Positions 18,884 through 28,600 of a stretch of DNA of 64,000 nucleotides are shown piece after piece. The stretch lies in the NCBI GenBank assembly GCA_021186555.1, contig JAJKFL010000006.1, forward strand, positions 38,189,478 through 38,253,477, given 5' to 3'. The notes under the pieces were generated by a model that worked only from the letters and a program-made list of their open reading frames with translations, was not told the DNA's origin and did not search any database. The position numbers were made by a program, and so were the translations under genes. Origin of the DNA: Reticulitermes speratus. Lineage: Eukaryota; Arthropoda; Insecta; Blattodea; Rhinotermitidae. The stretch's first letter is position 1, and every line of letters starts with the position of its first letter.

Positions 18884-19640
18884 TGTAGTGCCTACCCCAG
18901 AGTGTTGCTACCCTACAGCTCAATTCTCTGAAGCAGGTTCTATCGGTAGCGTCCGATAAGGCAATCGCTGGATTCCCTATTTCTAATTTCGCTGCCACCA
19001 GTAGGCGAACGGTAGCCTACACTTTGCTTGATACGCCCCACAGGTAATTGTCAACGTATCAAAATAATACAGTAGGTTTAAAGTTTAAATAACATAACCT
19101 GTATTATATACAAAATAAATAAATTTACAATAAAACTTAATTAACAACTTCACAGTTAAATTGCCACATAAAAGTTAAATTAACTGCTTGCCCTCTTAAT
19201 GAATTTTAACGCCGCGTTGCTAAACAAATTTAGAATTTCAAATACTGTCACCAAAGTATAAATACACCAAAAGTGCTCAGTTTCAGTAATCGTTTTCAAA
19301 GCAAATATAAAATTCAATACAGCTCACTTACCTTGCACGCACAGCCATAAACCAGTATTTATAATCATCGCCGAAGTAACTTGCAGGAGCTTAATGTCGT
19401 CTTTACAAAATTTCTGAAACGTGAATGAGAACGTTTGCCTCGCGGAATCTCCTTATATAAACAATTAAGGAATTCCCGCCTCAGCATACTTCGAAGTGCG
19501 GTGAACCAACGTTCACTGCACTGCAGGTAATAACCTCTAGTGGCAATGTCAGCAACATTCAACCAAATACCTAACTCAAAATTTAAACCTAAAATCAAAA
19601 TTCAAAAAGATAAATCTACCGCTATTATTCATTCATTACA
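18884..19640 (-). repeat. 5' LTR of the gypsy element
   Basis: 757 bp, TG...CA, one mismatch to the 3' LTR (position 19187). It is followed at 19641 by the GGTC target duplication. Confidence 0.95.
19451..19460 (-). promoter_or_regulatory. Candidate TATA box in the 5' LTR
   Basis: TTATATAAGG on the coding strand, ~180 nt into the LTR. Transcription would then start in the following ~30 nt and run through gag. No initiator was confirmed. The same site is in the 3' LTR at 10856-10865. Confidence 0.35.
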
Positions 19641-19877
19641 GGTCTATAAATTCTATTTACCTTGTCATAAGTTTCAAGTGCTCAGTATCCATGCACAACA
19701 AATGACAAGCCTCTTTGGAAGTACTTATGTTTGTGAACAGTTCTTTTCAAACATAAATACTGTAAATAATCCACACAGAAATCAAATTGACAGTGACAAA
19801 TTAGAGAGCTAACTTCTCAAATATCTTCAGATATTAATATGTTAGTCAATAATAAGCAGCACCAATTTTCTCACTGA
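19641..19877 (+). pseudogene. hAT-family (GTF2IRD2-like) transposase relic, C-terminal half
   Basis: Reads YKFYLPCHKFQVLSIHAQ, then MTSLFGSTYVCEQFFSNINT, NPHRNQIDSDKLES, and in the next frame LTSQISSDINMLVNNKQHQF with a stop at 19875-19877. FGSTYVCEQFFS is the hallmark of the hAT C-terminal dimerisation domain. It continues the relic at 9900-10288 across the gypsy insertion. Frameshifts show it was dead before, or independently of, the insertion. Confidence 0.75.
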
Positions 19878-19879
19878 AG

Positions 19880-20175
19880 TTCTTTTTTCTTGAACAGTGG
19901 TGAAGTGCAAGAGAAAGAACAAGTGGACAAGAATTAAAATCATTTATGTGTGCTCAGTTCATTTGACTCAGGATTTATTATAGAGACAAGAGTAAGGGAC
20001 TTATTAGGTAAGAATAGTTTCAAATTGTGTACCATTAATTCAAATTTAAAAAAACTAATTTCAAATAAGTTTTACTGCCCCCATATTGGCACTACTGATG
20101 ACACAGTTTTATCATTAGGGAGTGAAAGTAAAAAATGTAGGTATTAATTACAATTCAACTTGCAAATATTTTATC
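19880..20175. other. Unassigned stretch after the hAT relic
   Basis: An open frame (19950-20147) has no recognisable similarity. It is probably non-coding flank of the hAT element; no terminal inverted repeat was identified. Confidence 0.3.
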
Positions 20176-20179
20176 TCTC

Positions 20180-20420
20180 TCTTGATTTGGCCCTCATGCT
20201 CAAAGGTTGCCTACCACTGTTGTAGGTCATCTGGCTGTACAGCAGGAAGGTGACTGAGGTTGGTTTCTCACTGGGCTTGGTAGTCCTCACAGGTATATCA
20301 CGATCTCACCATATCAGCTTCTGGCTTATGCATCATCCCTCGAAGGGGACTTGAACTCCAGCTCATCATGGTTGCTGTCCCAGTCATACAAGGCTCTGTG
20401 CACCAATGTAGAGGGCACAA
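20180..20420 (-). mobile_element. Possible tRNA-derived SINE
   Basis: On the minus strand a B-box-like segment (GGAGTTCAAGTCCCC, 20359-20345) follows an A-box-like TGACTGGGACAGCAACCATG at ~20386-20367. The spacing and the shared ACAGCAACATG/ACAGCAACCATG string resemble the SINE at 5640-5885. Ends are uncertain. Confidence 0.3.
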
Positions 20421-20424
20421 TGTG

Positions 20425-21835
20425 TTTGTCGGAATGTTGGTGTTGTGAGCCTGAGTAAGGCAGGAGTCAGTATGGGTGAGTTACCAGTACACCACTATGG
20501 CCCACTGAGCCATCCGATGTCCTGTACATGCACCCATACCAACCCTTACCTTTCCTCCAGCTCATAATACCACTCCAACAAACAGGCTGTGTCTTCCCTT
20601 GATTGCACAGGGCCCTTTGTGACTGGAAAGTGCCCATGATGACCTGGAGTTCCTCAAGTCAACCAGTACACCTCGCATCATGCTTGTCACATCTTAGGTT
20701 CCAAGACAGGAGGAAAGAGAAGAGGAAGGAGGCTGAGGGGTAGAGAAGGGAAGAGGGGAAGGCATAGGCAAAGAAAAACAAACAAACAAAGAAGCACAGA
20801 ATGAACACAAGAAAGAGAAGGATGAAAGATAGGGAATGGAATAATGCAGGGACACTGACCTGTGACAAAGAAGACCTTCATGAGAAAAGAGATTGTGCAA
20901 TAAACCTTGGGATGATATTTGGAAGGAATTCTATGCTGTTACAATGTGTAATGTGGAAACGGCATAACTGTATTACCATGCCCTTAGTAAACTTCTAGAG
21001 GCATTCACATCCCTGTCAAGTGCTGATTAAAACTACTCTGTCCATCAGAAGATGAGGTTCATGTGTATTACACATGATCAATTATGTGACAATGGTGTAT
21101 GCTGTTAAATATGGAGTTAAAAAATGAATTTAGAAAACAATAAATCCTGCACCAACAATCAATAAGCTGTAGACGCAACTTTCAAGGCATATACAAGGAT
21201 TCTGAATTTCAGAGGTAAATGCTGAGGCAGCAACATTCTATACTGCGGTTAGTCTGAACCCAGAGCATTAGGCAGACGTGATGTCACCATAACATCACTG
21301 TCACATCATGCAAGCAACCATATCACTGCAGCACCTGTGTAGTTGTTGCCATGGCAACTAAACTGATGCAGTATTGATGGGAAAATGCCATGATTAATGT
21401 GAGAACTAGCGACTGTTACAAGTGAACACTCGCCTCGTGTGGGCCTTACACTGTCCTGCACTGTAGTTGGAGTTTATAAATGTAAAGCTCCTATATGTTT
21501 CCTGGTCTTGAGGACCAGCACAAGCAGCTTTCAGCCATGTAGGTACAGCTTCTTCTCTGATAGACTCCTAGTTCCAAGGGCCAATTTCAGTTACCTGTCA
21601 GACAAACAAATGCAAAGTTATTTTCTTTAACCCGCTGGAGCTGAACATGCAGGTATACCAGTCACAAAGTTAGCTCCTCAAAATGTCCAGCTTCAGGTTA
21701 AGGTGATGGCACTTAATGACCTTCATTATGCAACTCTCATGTAAATTCTGTACTTCTGCAGCTCCCACTAGGCACTTAATTAGGGCAGCATAATACTTCC
21801 AAACAGTGCAGAAAGAAGCACTGAACTAGCTGTTA
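20425..21835. other. Unassigned stretch with a purine-rich tract (20700-20830)
   Basis: 20700-20830 is strongly purine-biased on the plus strand (AGGAGGAAAGAGAAGAGGAA, then AAAGAAAAACAAACAAACAA), which produces several overlapping low-complexity frames on the minus strand. No gene was recognised in the remainder. Confidence 0.4.
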
Positions 21836-21837
21836 CA

Positions 21838-22000
21838 CTTTATTGGCCATGTGATGCCTTACAATGCAGTCTCAGATCCTGTTACTAATACCACGGAACT
21901 CCATGGCTGCTAATCTTTACTGGCCATGTGATGCCACATGTTCCAGTCTCTTAGTCTGTTACTAATACCACTGAACTCCACAACTGCTAATCTTTACTGC
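21838..22000. repeat. Tandem repeat, 77-bp period, about 2.1 copies
   Basis: Units start CTTTATTGGCCATGTGATGC (21838), CTTTACTGGCCATGTGATGC (21915) and CTTTACTGCCCAGGC (21992). Each full unit ends TACTAATACCAC-GAACTCCA-GCTAAT. Confidence 0.7.
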
Positions 22001-22004
22001 CCAG

Positions 22005-22570
22005 GCAGAGGGAGACAGTGGCCCACAGCTACCAAGGCAAATAGCATCACACCCCAGAAGCAACCTATCTTCAGTTTCAGTCCTAACTTTTATGAATGAT
22101 TTAAGTTTCTCTTTACAATATTCAATGTAAAATCTTACACAACCACATTCCTGCAGTGTGTTATGAAGAACAAATGGAACACATCTTTCCACAGGGCTAT
22201 ACATTAAGAAACAAATATGGCAGGCAGCTAAACCTTCATAAAACTGTGTACATAATTTTCACTTGAAATAAATGTGACATGTGATTCCAGAAGAAGTAAA
22301 AAAATTTCAGGCAGCATTTTAGAATAAGGTTGATCAATATTGATATGGATTTTATGCTTCAGAATAGTGAGAGTTCTCAGACCAATTAAAAAAAAACAGT
22401 TCCTCAATACACAAGCTACTCAGATACATATGTGCTTATATACATACTGAGAATCCATACCAAGTTTCATCATTCTACAAAGTGTGCTTGATATTACACT
22501 ATTACTTTCTCTATTAACATGGAATTTTACTCACAACTGCTTATGACATGAAATGAATACAGAACCTGAG
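22005..22570. other. Unassigned intergenic stretch
   Basis: No recognised coding similarity, RNA gene or repeat structure. Confidence 0.35.
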
Positions 22571-22573
22571 ATA

Positions 22574-23304
22574 CCGTATTTTTCGGCGTATAAGACGCAC
22601 CGGTGTATAGGACGCATCCTATTTTTTATGCAGATTTTTGAAAAAAAAAAAAAAAATTTAGTATATTTTATCATGCATTTATTTAATAAAAAATACATTC
22701 ATTTTTCAGGGAATTTGTACATAACAAATAATTTAATTAGCAAAAATATTTTAAGTTACATTAAAGATATTAATCTTCATCCTCAAATCCACAAAAATGG
22801 TCATCTTCAGAGCTAGATACACTTGAAAGTTCTTCTGAATCAGGAACCGAGTCATCACTGTCTTCAAACAATCAATTATCCTCTGTACCGTTAAGGGAAT
22901 GACTAATGCCACAATTCTTAAAAGATTTAAAAACTGTCTCGGTTTTCACTGCATCCTACAAATTCTTAACCCATTCACACACTTTCGAAATAGTCTTCTT
23001 CCTGTTGGCGTCTTTAAAATCTGACGACTGCATCCAGCTGTTCCACTTCTCCATCATGAATCCTTTAAATGGTTTATTAATTGAAACATCTAAAGGTTGA
23101 AGCTGGCTGGTTAGTCCTTCTGGAATTACAGCCAACTTAGTTTTCAACTCACGATTCTTAATAGCTTCAGTTCTGTGACATCGAAACTGATCCCATACTA
23201 GCAAAGCAGGTTTCTTTAACAGTCCACCAGGACGTCTGGACCTAACCTTTTCTGTCCATAATTTCATTTCTTCCTTGATCGGTGAATAATCATTTTTGTA
23301 GATA
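22574..23304 (-). mobile_element. Pogo-superfamily DNA transposon, 3' part, interrupted
   Basis: The end CCGTATTTTTCGGCGTATAA is preceded by TA (22572-22573) and followed by a second internal copy of the motif (CGGTGTATAGGACGCATCC), the terminal plus subterminal design seen in the 849 and 8974 elements. The transposase lies inside on the minus strand. The other terminus is missing: at 23305 another Tigger end begins, at a TA. Confidence 0.75.
22776..23267 (-). pseudogene. Pogo-type transposase, C-terminal part, broken
   Basis: From ~23267 down: PALLVWDQFRCHRTEAIKN (second catalytic Asp in VWDQFRCH), LAVIPEGLTSQLQPLDVSI (third Asp), NKPFKGFMMEKWNSWM, VCEWVKNL, then a stop near 22955. The reading goes on in the same frame through VFKSFKNCGISHSLNGTEDN, another stop, and an acidic tail ending GFEDED. 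At least two in-frame stops inactivate it, and the N-terminal half is lost at the junction with the next element. Confidence 0.8.
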
Positions 23305-24880
23305 CAGAAAGTCCCCGACTTGCGTAAGTGGATCGATCCGCAACCCTATGCGTAAGTCGATTTTTACGTAACTCGGAGCCATGTTTTATTATATACCTTA
23401 TACGCAATAATAACTGATATAATAATAATAATTTTAATAACAAAACAATAATAATTAATAATCCATACTGGAGTCACTGTCGTATTCAATTGAGGCAGAG
23501 GCAGGGGTGGGTGTGGTGGTGGTGGTTGGAGTGGTAGTAGTGGTGGTAGTGGCACAAGCAGCAGACGATGGCTCTCCTCCAAATGCAAGGTCAGTGCTGG
23601 TGCTAGGTTCTTCTCGTCTCACGATAAAGTGATTAAGAGAAGTTTGAAAAGTTGCCGTCTTCTCTTCATATACCTCTGTAATATGAGAAGGCATCGTTGA
23701 CTATGCGTTGAAACCGGGATAAATCAGGGTCCTGTCTTTCTATAGCTTCGTAGAGGTTGTTCAACAATAGAGCAGCTACGCGCATATCCTTCACCGTGAA
23801 ACGTTTGGGCTGCACTTCCGGCTCTTCATTGTCATGCTGCTCGTTATCAGCTACCTTTACCGCCTCAAGCTCGATTAACTCCTCGTTCGATAACTCTTCG
23901 TCATGAGACTCCACCAACACGTCCACAACATCTTCGTCCACCTCAAGCTGAAGCTTTTCTGCAAGCTTAACAGTTTCTGCAGCCACCTGTTCGAATGTCT
24001 CATCATTGTCTGCGAACCCCCGAAAATCCGGAACAAGATGAGGAGTTAATCGCTTCCAGGCACTTTTCATACAAGCCTGTGGCACTTCGGCCCAGGCTGC
24101 AGCAATATTTTTTATTGCGTCATAAATGTTACATTTTTGCCAGAATTCTCGCATCGTCAGTTCAGGGTTGGAGTCGAGTGCGTCGATGGCTTGAACGATA
24201 GTTTGTCTCAGATAGTAGGCCTTAAAGTTGGAGATGGCTCCCTGGTCCATCGGCTGCAGTAGGGAGGTAGTTGTGGGGGGGAGGTAGACCACTTTAACGT
24301 TTGGAGAGATGTCGAGATGGATGGGATGGCCGGGTGCGTTGTCTAAGATGAGCAGAATTTTGAAAGGGAGGTTTTTTCCTGACAGTATTTTTCCACTTCG
24401 GGCAAAAATCAATTAACAAACCAATTCTCGAATATGAGGATGGTTCTCCATGCCTTTTTGTTTGATCGGAAATGCACAGGGAGAGTTGCCTTTGTGATGC
24501 CTTTTAATGCACGAGGGTTCGCAGACGTGTGGACGAGTAGAGGCTTTACCTTGTACGTTCAGGATGCATTCCCCCCCAACAGAAGTGTGACCCTCTTCTT
24601 GGAAGCCCTCTTCTTGGGCATGGTCTTTTCCTCCTTTGAAATGTACGTCCTAGATGGCATTTTGTGGTAGAAAAGGCCAGTCTCATCGACGTTGAAAATT
24701 TGTTCCGAAAGATAGGGCCCTTCGATGATTTTTTTTAGCCACTCTGGGTATTGCTTTGCAGCCTCGGCATCACCACTTGCAGCCTCTCCGGAAACTTTCA
24801 CGTTGTGTGCCATATGCGACTTGCAATACCTTCGTGGATCGTTTATATCTGTCGGCACAACCAGCCCTAACCCCAAAGAT
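23305..24880 (-). mobile_element. Tigger-type DNA transposon, one terminus present
   Basis: CAGAAAGTCCCCGACTTGCG after TA (23303-23304) is a Tigger-like end. The element interior encodes a minus-strand transposase. No matching inverted end was found to the right of ~24880, so the element is truncated there. It directly abuts or interrupts the pogo element to its left. Confidence 0.72.
23455..24850 (-). pseudogene. Tigger (jerky-like) transposase, broken by frameshifts
   Basis: In order: AAKQYPEWLKKIIEGPYL, first catalytic Asp in FNVDETGLFYHK, KKRVTLLLGGNAS (near 24560), a frame change and KPLLVHTSANPRALKG, LPVHFRSNKKAW, another change before 24412, then LLILDNAPGHPIHLD (second Asp), TTSLLQPMDQGAIS (third Asp), FTVKDMRVAALLLNNL, and after a further frameshift near 23690 a Thr/Pro-rich tail ending SSMDY (stop 23455-23457). 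All three catalytic aspartates are visible but in separate frames; the N-terminal DNA-binding domains are absent. Members normally bind and mobilise their own inverted repeats. This copy is dead. Confidence 0.82.
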
Positions 24881-25440
24881 GCCCAATGTAAATACATCAA
24901 ATCAAAATGCACGTATTTATTTATAACAAATAAATGAAAAGCAAAACAGTACTTACAGAATCGTGGTAGAAACAATTTACAACCACAATAAATCAAAACA
25001 ATCTCAATGACAAATTAAATAGGAGCTCCACACAGCTCAACGAAAACTTGGTAGTGCTGTGTCGATACAGAAAAAACACACTCAGAACGTAGCATTACCA
25101 AGGACTTCAACAACTCTTGCCAAAACGAAATTTGGATGTACGAGCCGAAACAGAATTTAGATGCTCGTCCCTCAAAGCCAGGTTGCTGAGTCCTCAAGAA
25201 AAATACACCACTTATCAGGTAAACTCTGGTTGCATACCAAAAGTGAAAGGTGGGGGAGGAAAGGAAGGAAAGGAATAGTCCAACTAGAGGTAGATCAAGG
25301 GTGTAGGGTATCGTCCGGTGTATCTCCTTGGAATATCGATACTGTGTCACGGCACAACCTCCCCCCGCAAACTCGTCTACCCGGGGCGAGAGATTTCGTA
25401 GTGAACTTAATATTATTTATTCCGTACATTTTAACTTTGT
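24881..25440. other. Unassigned stretch, includes a locally GC-richer patch (25230-25400)
   Basis: The patch around CCTCCCCCCGCAAACTCGTC and CTACCCGGGGCGAGAGATTT differs in composition from its AT-rich surroundings. No recognised domain or RNA. Confidence 0.3.
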
Positions 25441-25650
25441 ATTTAAAGCCCGACATATGTACAATTTAATCATTATTTGTGCACTTTCACCGTCCTACAT
25501 GTTTCGAACCACTAACCTGGGTTCATCTTCAGGGACACATCTAAAATCGCACACTAGTTACACCAACTGGCACAATTATTTACACGAGTTCTTTACAATT
25601 GTTCAGATACACTGTTTAAAACAAATAATAGTAAAAAGATTCAACTTTTT
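25441..25650 (-). mobile_element. Possible Penelope-like terminus adjoining the satellite
   Basis: On the minus strand CTGAAGA (25532-25526), a GAACC...GGTTC helix and GAAACATGTAGGAC follow the same plan as the motifs at 723-741 and 8278-8306. The plus strand shares ACATGTTTCGA with the latter. No coding part was identified. It ends where satellite monomers begin. Confidence 0.35.
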
Positions 25651-28600
25651 AAGTTGAAGTAAAAACCAAGTTTGCTGATTAAAGCTACAATATATCTACC
25701 CCCCTTACGAGTAAAAATATTGTGTCTCATATGTTGAGGAATCAGAAAGAGTGAAATACAACTATGGCGTTCTTTAGTATCTTGACAATAGGAATAATGG
25801 ATACGTGTACTAAAATTTAGTTCTTAGACATAGACGTTCCGAGAAAACACATTTGAAATTTTTAAGCGTTTTCAGCTTCTAAAACGCTGAATTGAAACAA
25901 TTCCTACTATAACCGTAAACAAGATTATTGTTTCTATAAATTTAGGGAAAAGTAAAATCCGAGTCTGTCTAATAGTGTTGTATACATATGAAGTAATTTC
26001 TTTGGTTTAAGTTGAAGTAAAACGAACTTTGCTGATTAAAGCTACATAATATCTACCCCCCTTACGAGTAAAAATATTGTGACTCATATGTTGAGGAATC
26101 AGAAAGAGTGAAATACAACTATGGCGTTCTTTAGTATCTTGACAATAGGAATAATGGATACGTGTACTAAAATTTAGTTCTTAGACATAGACGTTCCGAG
26201 AAAACACATTTGAAATTTTTAAGCGTTTTCAGCTTCCAAAACGTTGAATTTTAAGAATTCTAACTTTAACCGTAAACAACATGATTATTGTTTGTATAAA
26301 TTTAGGGTAAGGTAAAACCCGAGCCTGTCTAATAGTTTTGTATACATATGATGTCATTTCATTGGTTTAAGTTCAAGTAAAAACGAACTTTGCTGATTAA
26401 AGCTACATAATATCTACCCCCCTTACGAGTAAAAATATTGTGTCTCATATGTTGAGGAATCAGAAAGAGTGAAATACAACTATGGCGTTCTTTAGTATCT
26501 TGACAATAAGAATAATGGATACGTGTACTAAAATTTAGTTCTTAGACATAGACGTTCCGAGAAAACACATTTGAAATTTTTAAGCGTTTTCAGCTTCCAA
26601 AACGTTGAATTTTAACAATTCTAACTTTAACCGTAAACAAGATTATTGTTTGAATAAATTTAGGGTAAGGTAAAACCCGAGCCTGTCTAATAGTTTTGTA
26701 TACATATGATGTCATTTCATTGGTTTAAGTTGAAGTAAAAACGAACTTTGCTGATTAAAGCTACATAATATCTACCCCCCTTACGAGTAAAAATATTGTG
26801 TCTCATATGTTGAGGAATCAGAAAGAGTGAAATACAACTATGGCGTTCTTTAGTATCTTGACAATAGTAATAATGGATACGTGTACTAAAATTTAGTTCT
26901 TAGACATAGACGTTCGGAGAAAACACATTTGAAATTTTTAATCGTTTTCAGCTTCCAAAACGTTGAATTTTAACAACTCTAACTTTAACCGTAAACAAGA
27001 TTATTGTTTGTATAAATTTAGGGTAAGGTAAAACCCGAGCCTGTCTAATAGTTTTGTATACATATGATGTCATTTCATTGGTTTAAGTTGAAGTAAAAAC
27101 GAACTTTGCTGATTAAAGCTACATAATATTTACCCCCCTTGCGAGTAAAAATATTGTGTCTCATATGTTGAAGATTCAGAAAGTGTGAAATACAACTATG
27201 GCGTTCTTTAGTATCTTGACAATAGGAATAACGGATACGTGTACTAAAATTTAGTTCTTAGACATAGACGTTCCGAGAAAACACATTTGAAATTTTTAAG
27301 CGTTTTCAGCTTCCAAAACGTTGAATTTTAACAATTCTATCTTTAACCGTAAACAAGATTATTGTTTCTATAAATTTAGGGAAAGGTAAAATCCGAGTCT
27401 GTCTAATAGTGTTGTATACATATGAAGTAATTTCTTTGGTTTAAGTTGAAGTAAAACGAACTTTGCTGATTAAAGCTACATAATATCTAACCCCGTTACG
27501 AGTAAAAATAGTGTCTCATATGTTGAGGAATCAGAAAGAGTGAAATACAACTATGGCGTTCTTTATTATCTTGACAATAGGTATAATGGATATGTGTACT
27601 AAAATTTAGTTCTTAGACATAGACGTTCCGAGAAAACACATTTGAAATTTTTAAGCGTTTTCAGCTTCTAAAACGCTGAATTGAAACTATTCCTACTATA
27701 ACCGTAAACAAGATTATTGTTTCTATAAATTTAGGGAAAGGTAAAATCCGAGTCTGTCTAATAGTGTTGTATACATATGAAGTAATTTCTTTGGTTTAAG
27801 TTGAAGTAAAACGAACTTTGCTGATTAAAGCTACATAATATCTACCCCCGTTACGAGTAAAAATATTGTGTCTCATATGTTGAGGAATCAAAAAGAGTGA
27901 AGTACAACTATGGGGTTCTTTAGTATCCTGACAATAGGAATAATGGATACGTGTACTAAAATTTAGTTCTCAGACATTGACGTTCCGAGAAAACACATTT
28001 GAAATTTTTAAGCGTTTTCAGCTTCCAAAACGTTGAAATTTAAGAATTCTAACTTTAACCGTAAACAAGATTATTGTTTGTATAAATTTAGGGTAAGGTA
28101 AAACCCGAGCCTGTCTAATAGTTTTGTATACATATGATGCCATTTCATTGGTTTAAGTTGAAGTAAAAACGAACTTTGCTGATTAAAGCTACATAATATC
28201 TACCCCACTTACGAGTAAAAATATTGTGTCTCATATGTTGAGGAATCAGAAAGAGTGAAATACAACTATGGCGTTCTTTAGTATCTTGACAATAGGAATA
28301 ATGGATACGTGTACTAAAATTTAGTTCTTAGACATAGACGTTCCGAGAAAACACATTTGAAATTTTTAAGCGTTTTCAGTTTCCAAAACGTTGAATTTTA
28401 ACAATTCTATCTTTAACCGTAAACAAGATTATTGTTTGTATAAATTTAGGGTAAGGTAAAACCCGAACCTGTCTAATAGTTTTGTATACATATGATGTCA
28501 TTTCATTGGTTTAAGTTGAAGTAAAAACCAAGTTTGCTGATTAAAGCTACATAATATCTACCCCCCTTACGAGTAAAAATATTGTGTCTCATATGTTGAG

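Larger units (their letters stand above)
10289..19640 (-). mobile_element. Complete Ty3/gypsy (Metaviridae) LTR retrotransposon with env-like ORF
   Basis: The 9,352-bp element is read on the minus strand: 5' LTR 18884-19640, primer-binding-like site, gag 17494-18669, pol 13600-17490, env-like ORF 11697-13241, polypurine tract 11046-11060, 3' LTR 10289-11045. LTRs begin TGTAATG and end CACTACA on the coding strand. The 4-bp target duplication GGTC is at 10285-10288 and 19641-19644. The LTRs differ at one of 757 positions, so the insertion is recent. The order protease, reverse transcriptase, RNase H, integrase within pol places it in Metaviridae. It sits inside a hAT relic. Confidence 0.95.

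Noticed and set aside
20659..20900. Three overlapping 64-69-codon minus-strand frames
   Set aside because: Low-complexity Ser/Leu/Phe/Pro translations of a purine-rich tract.
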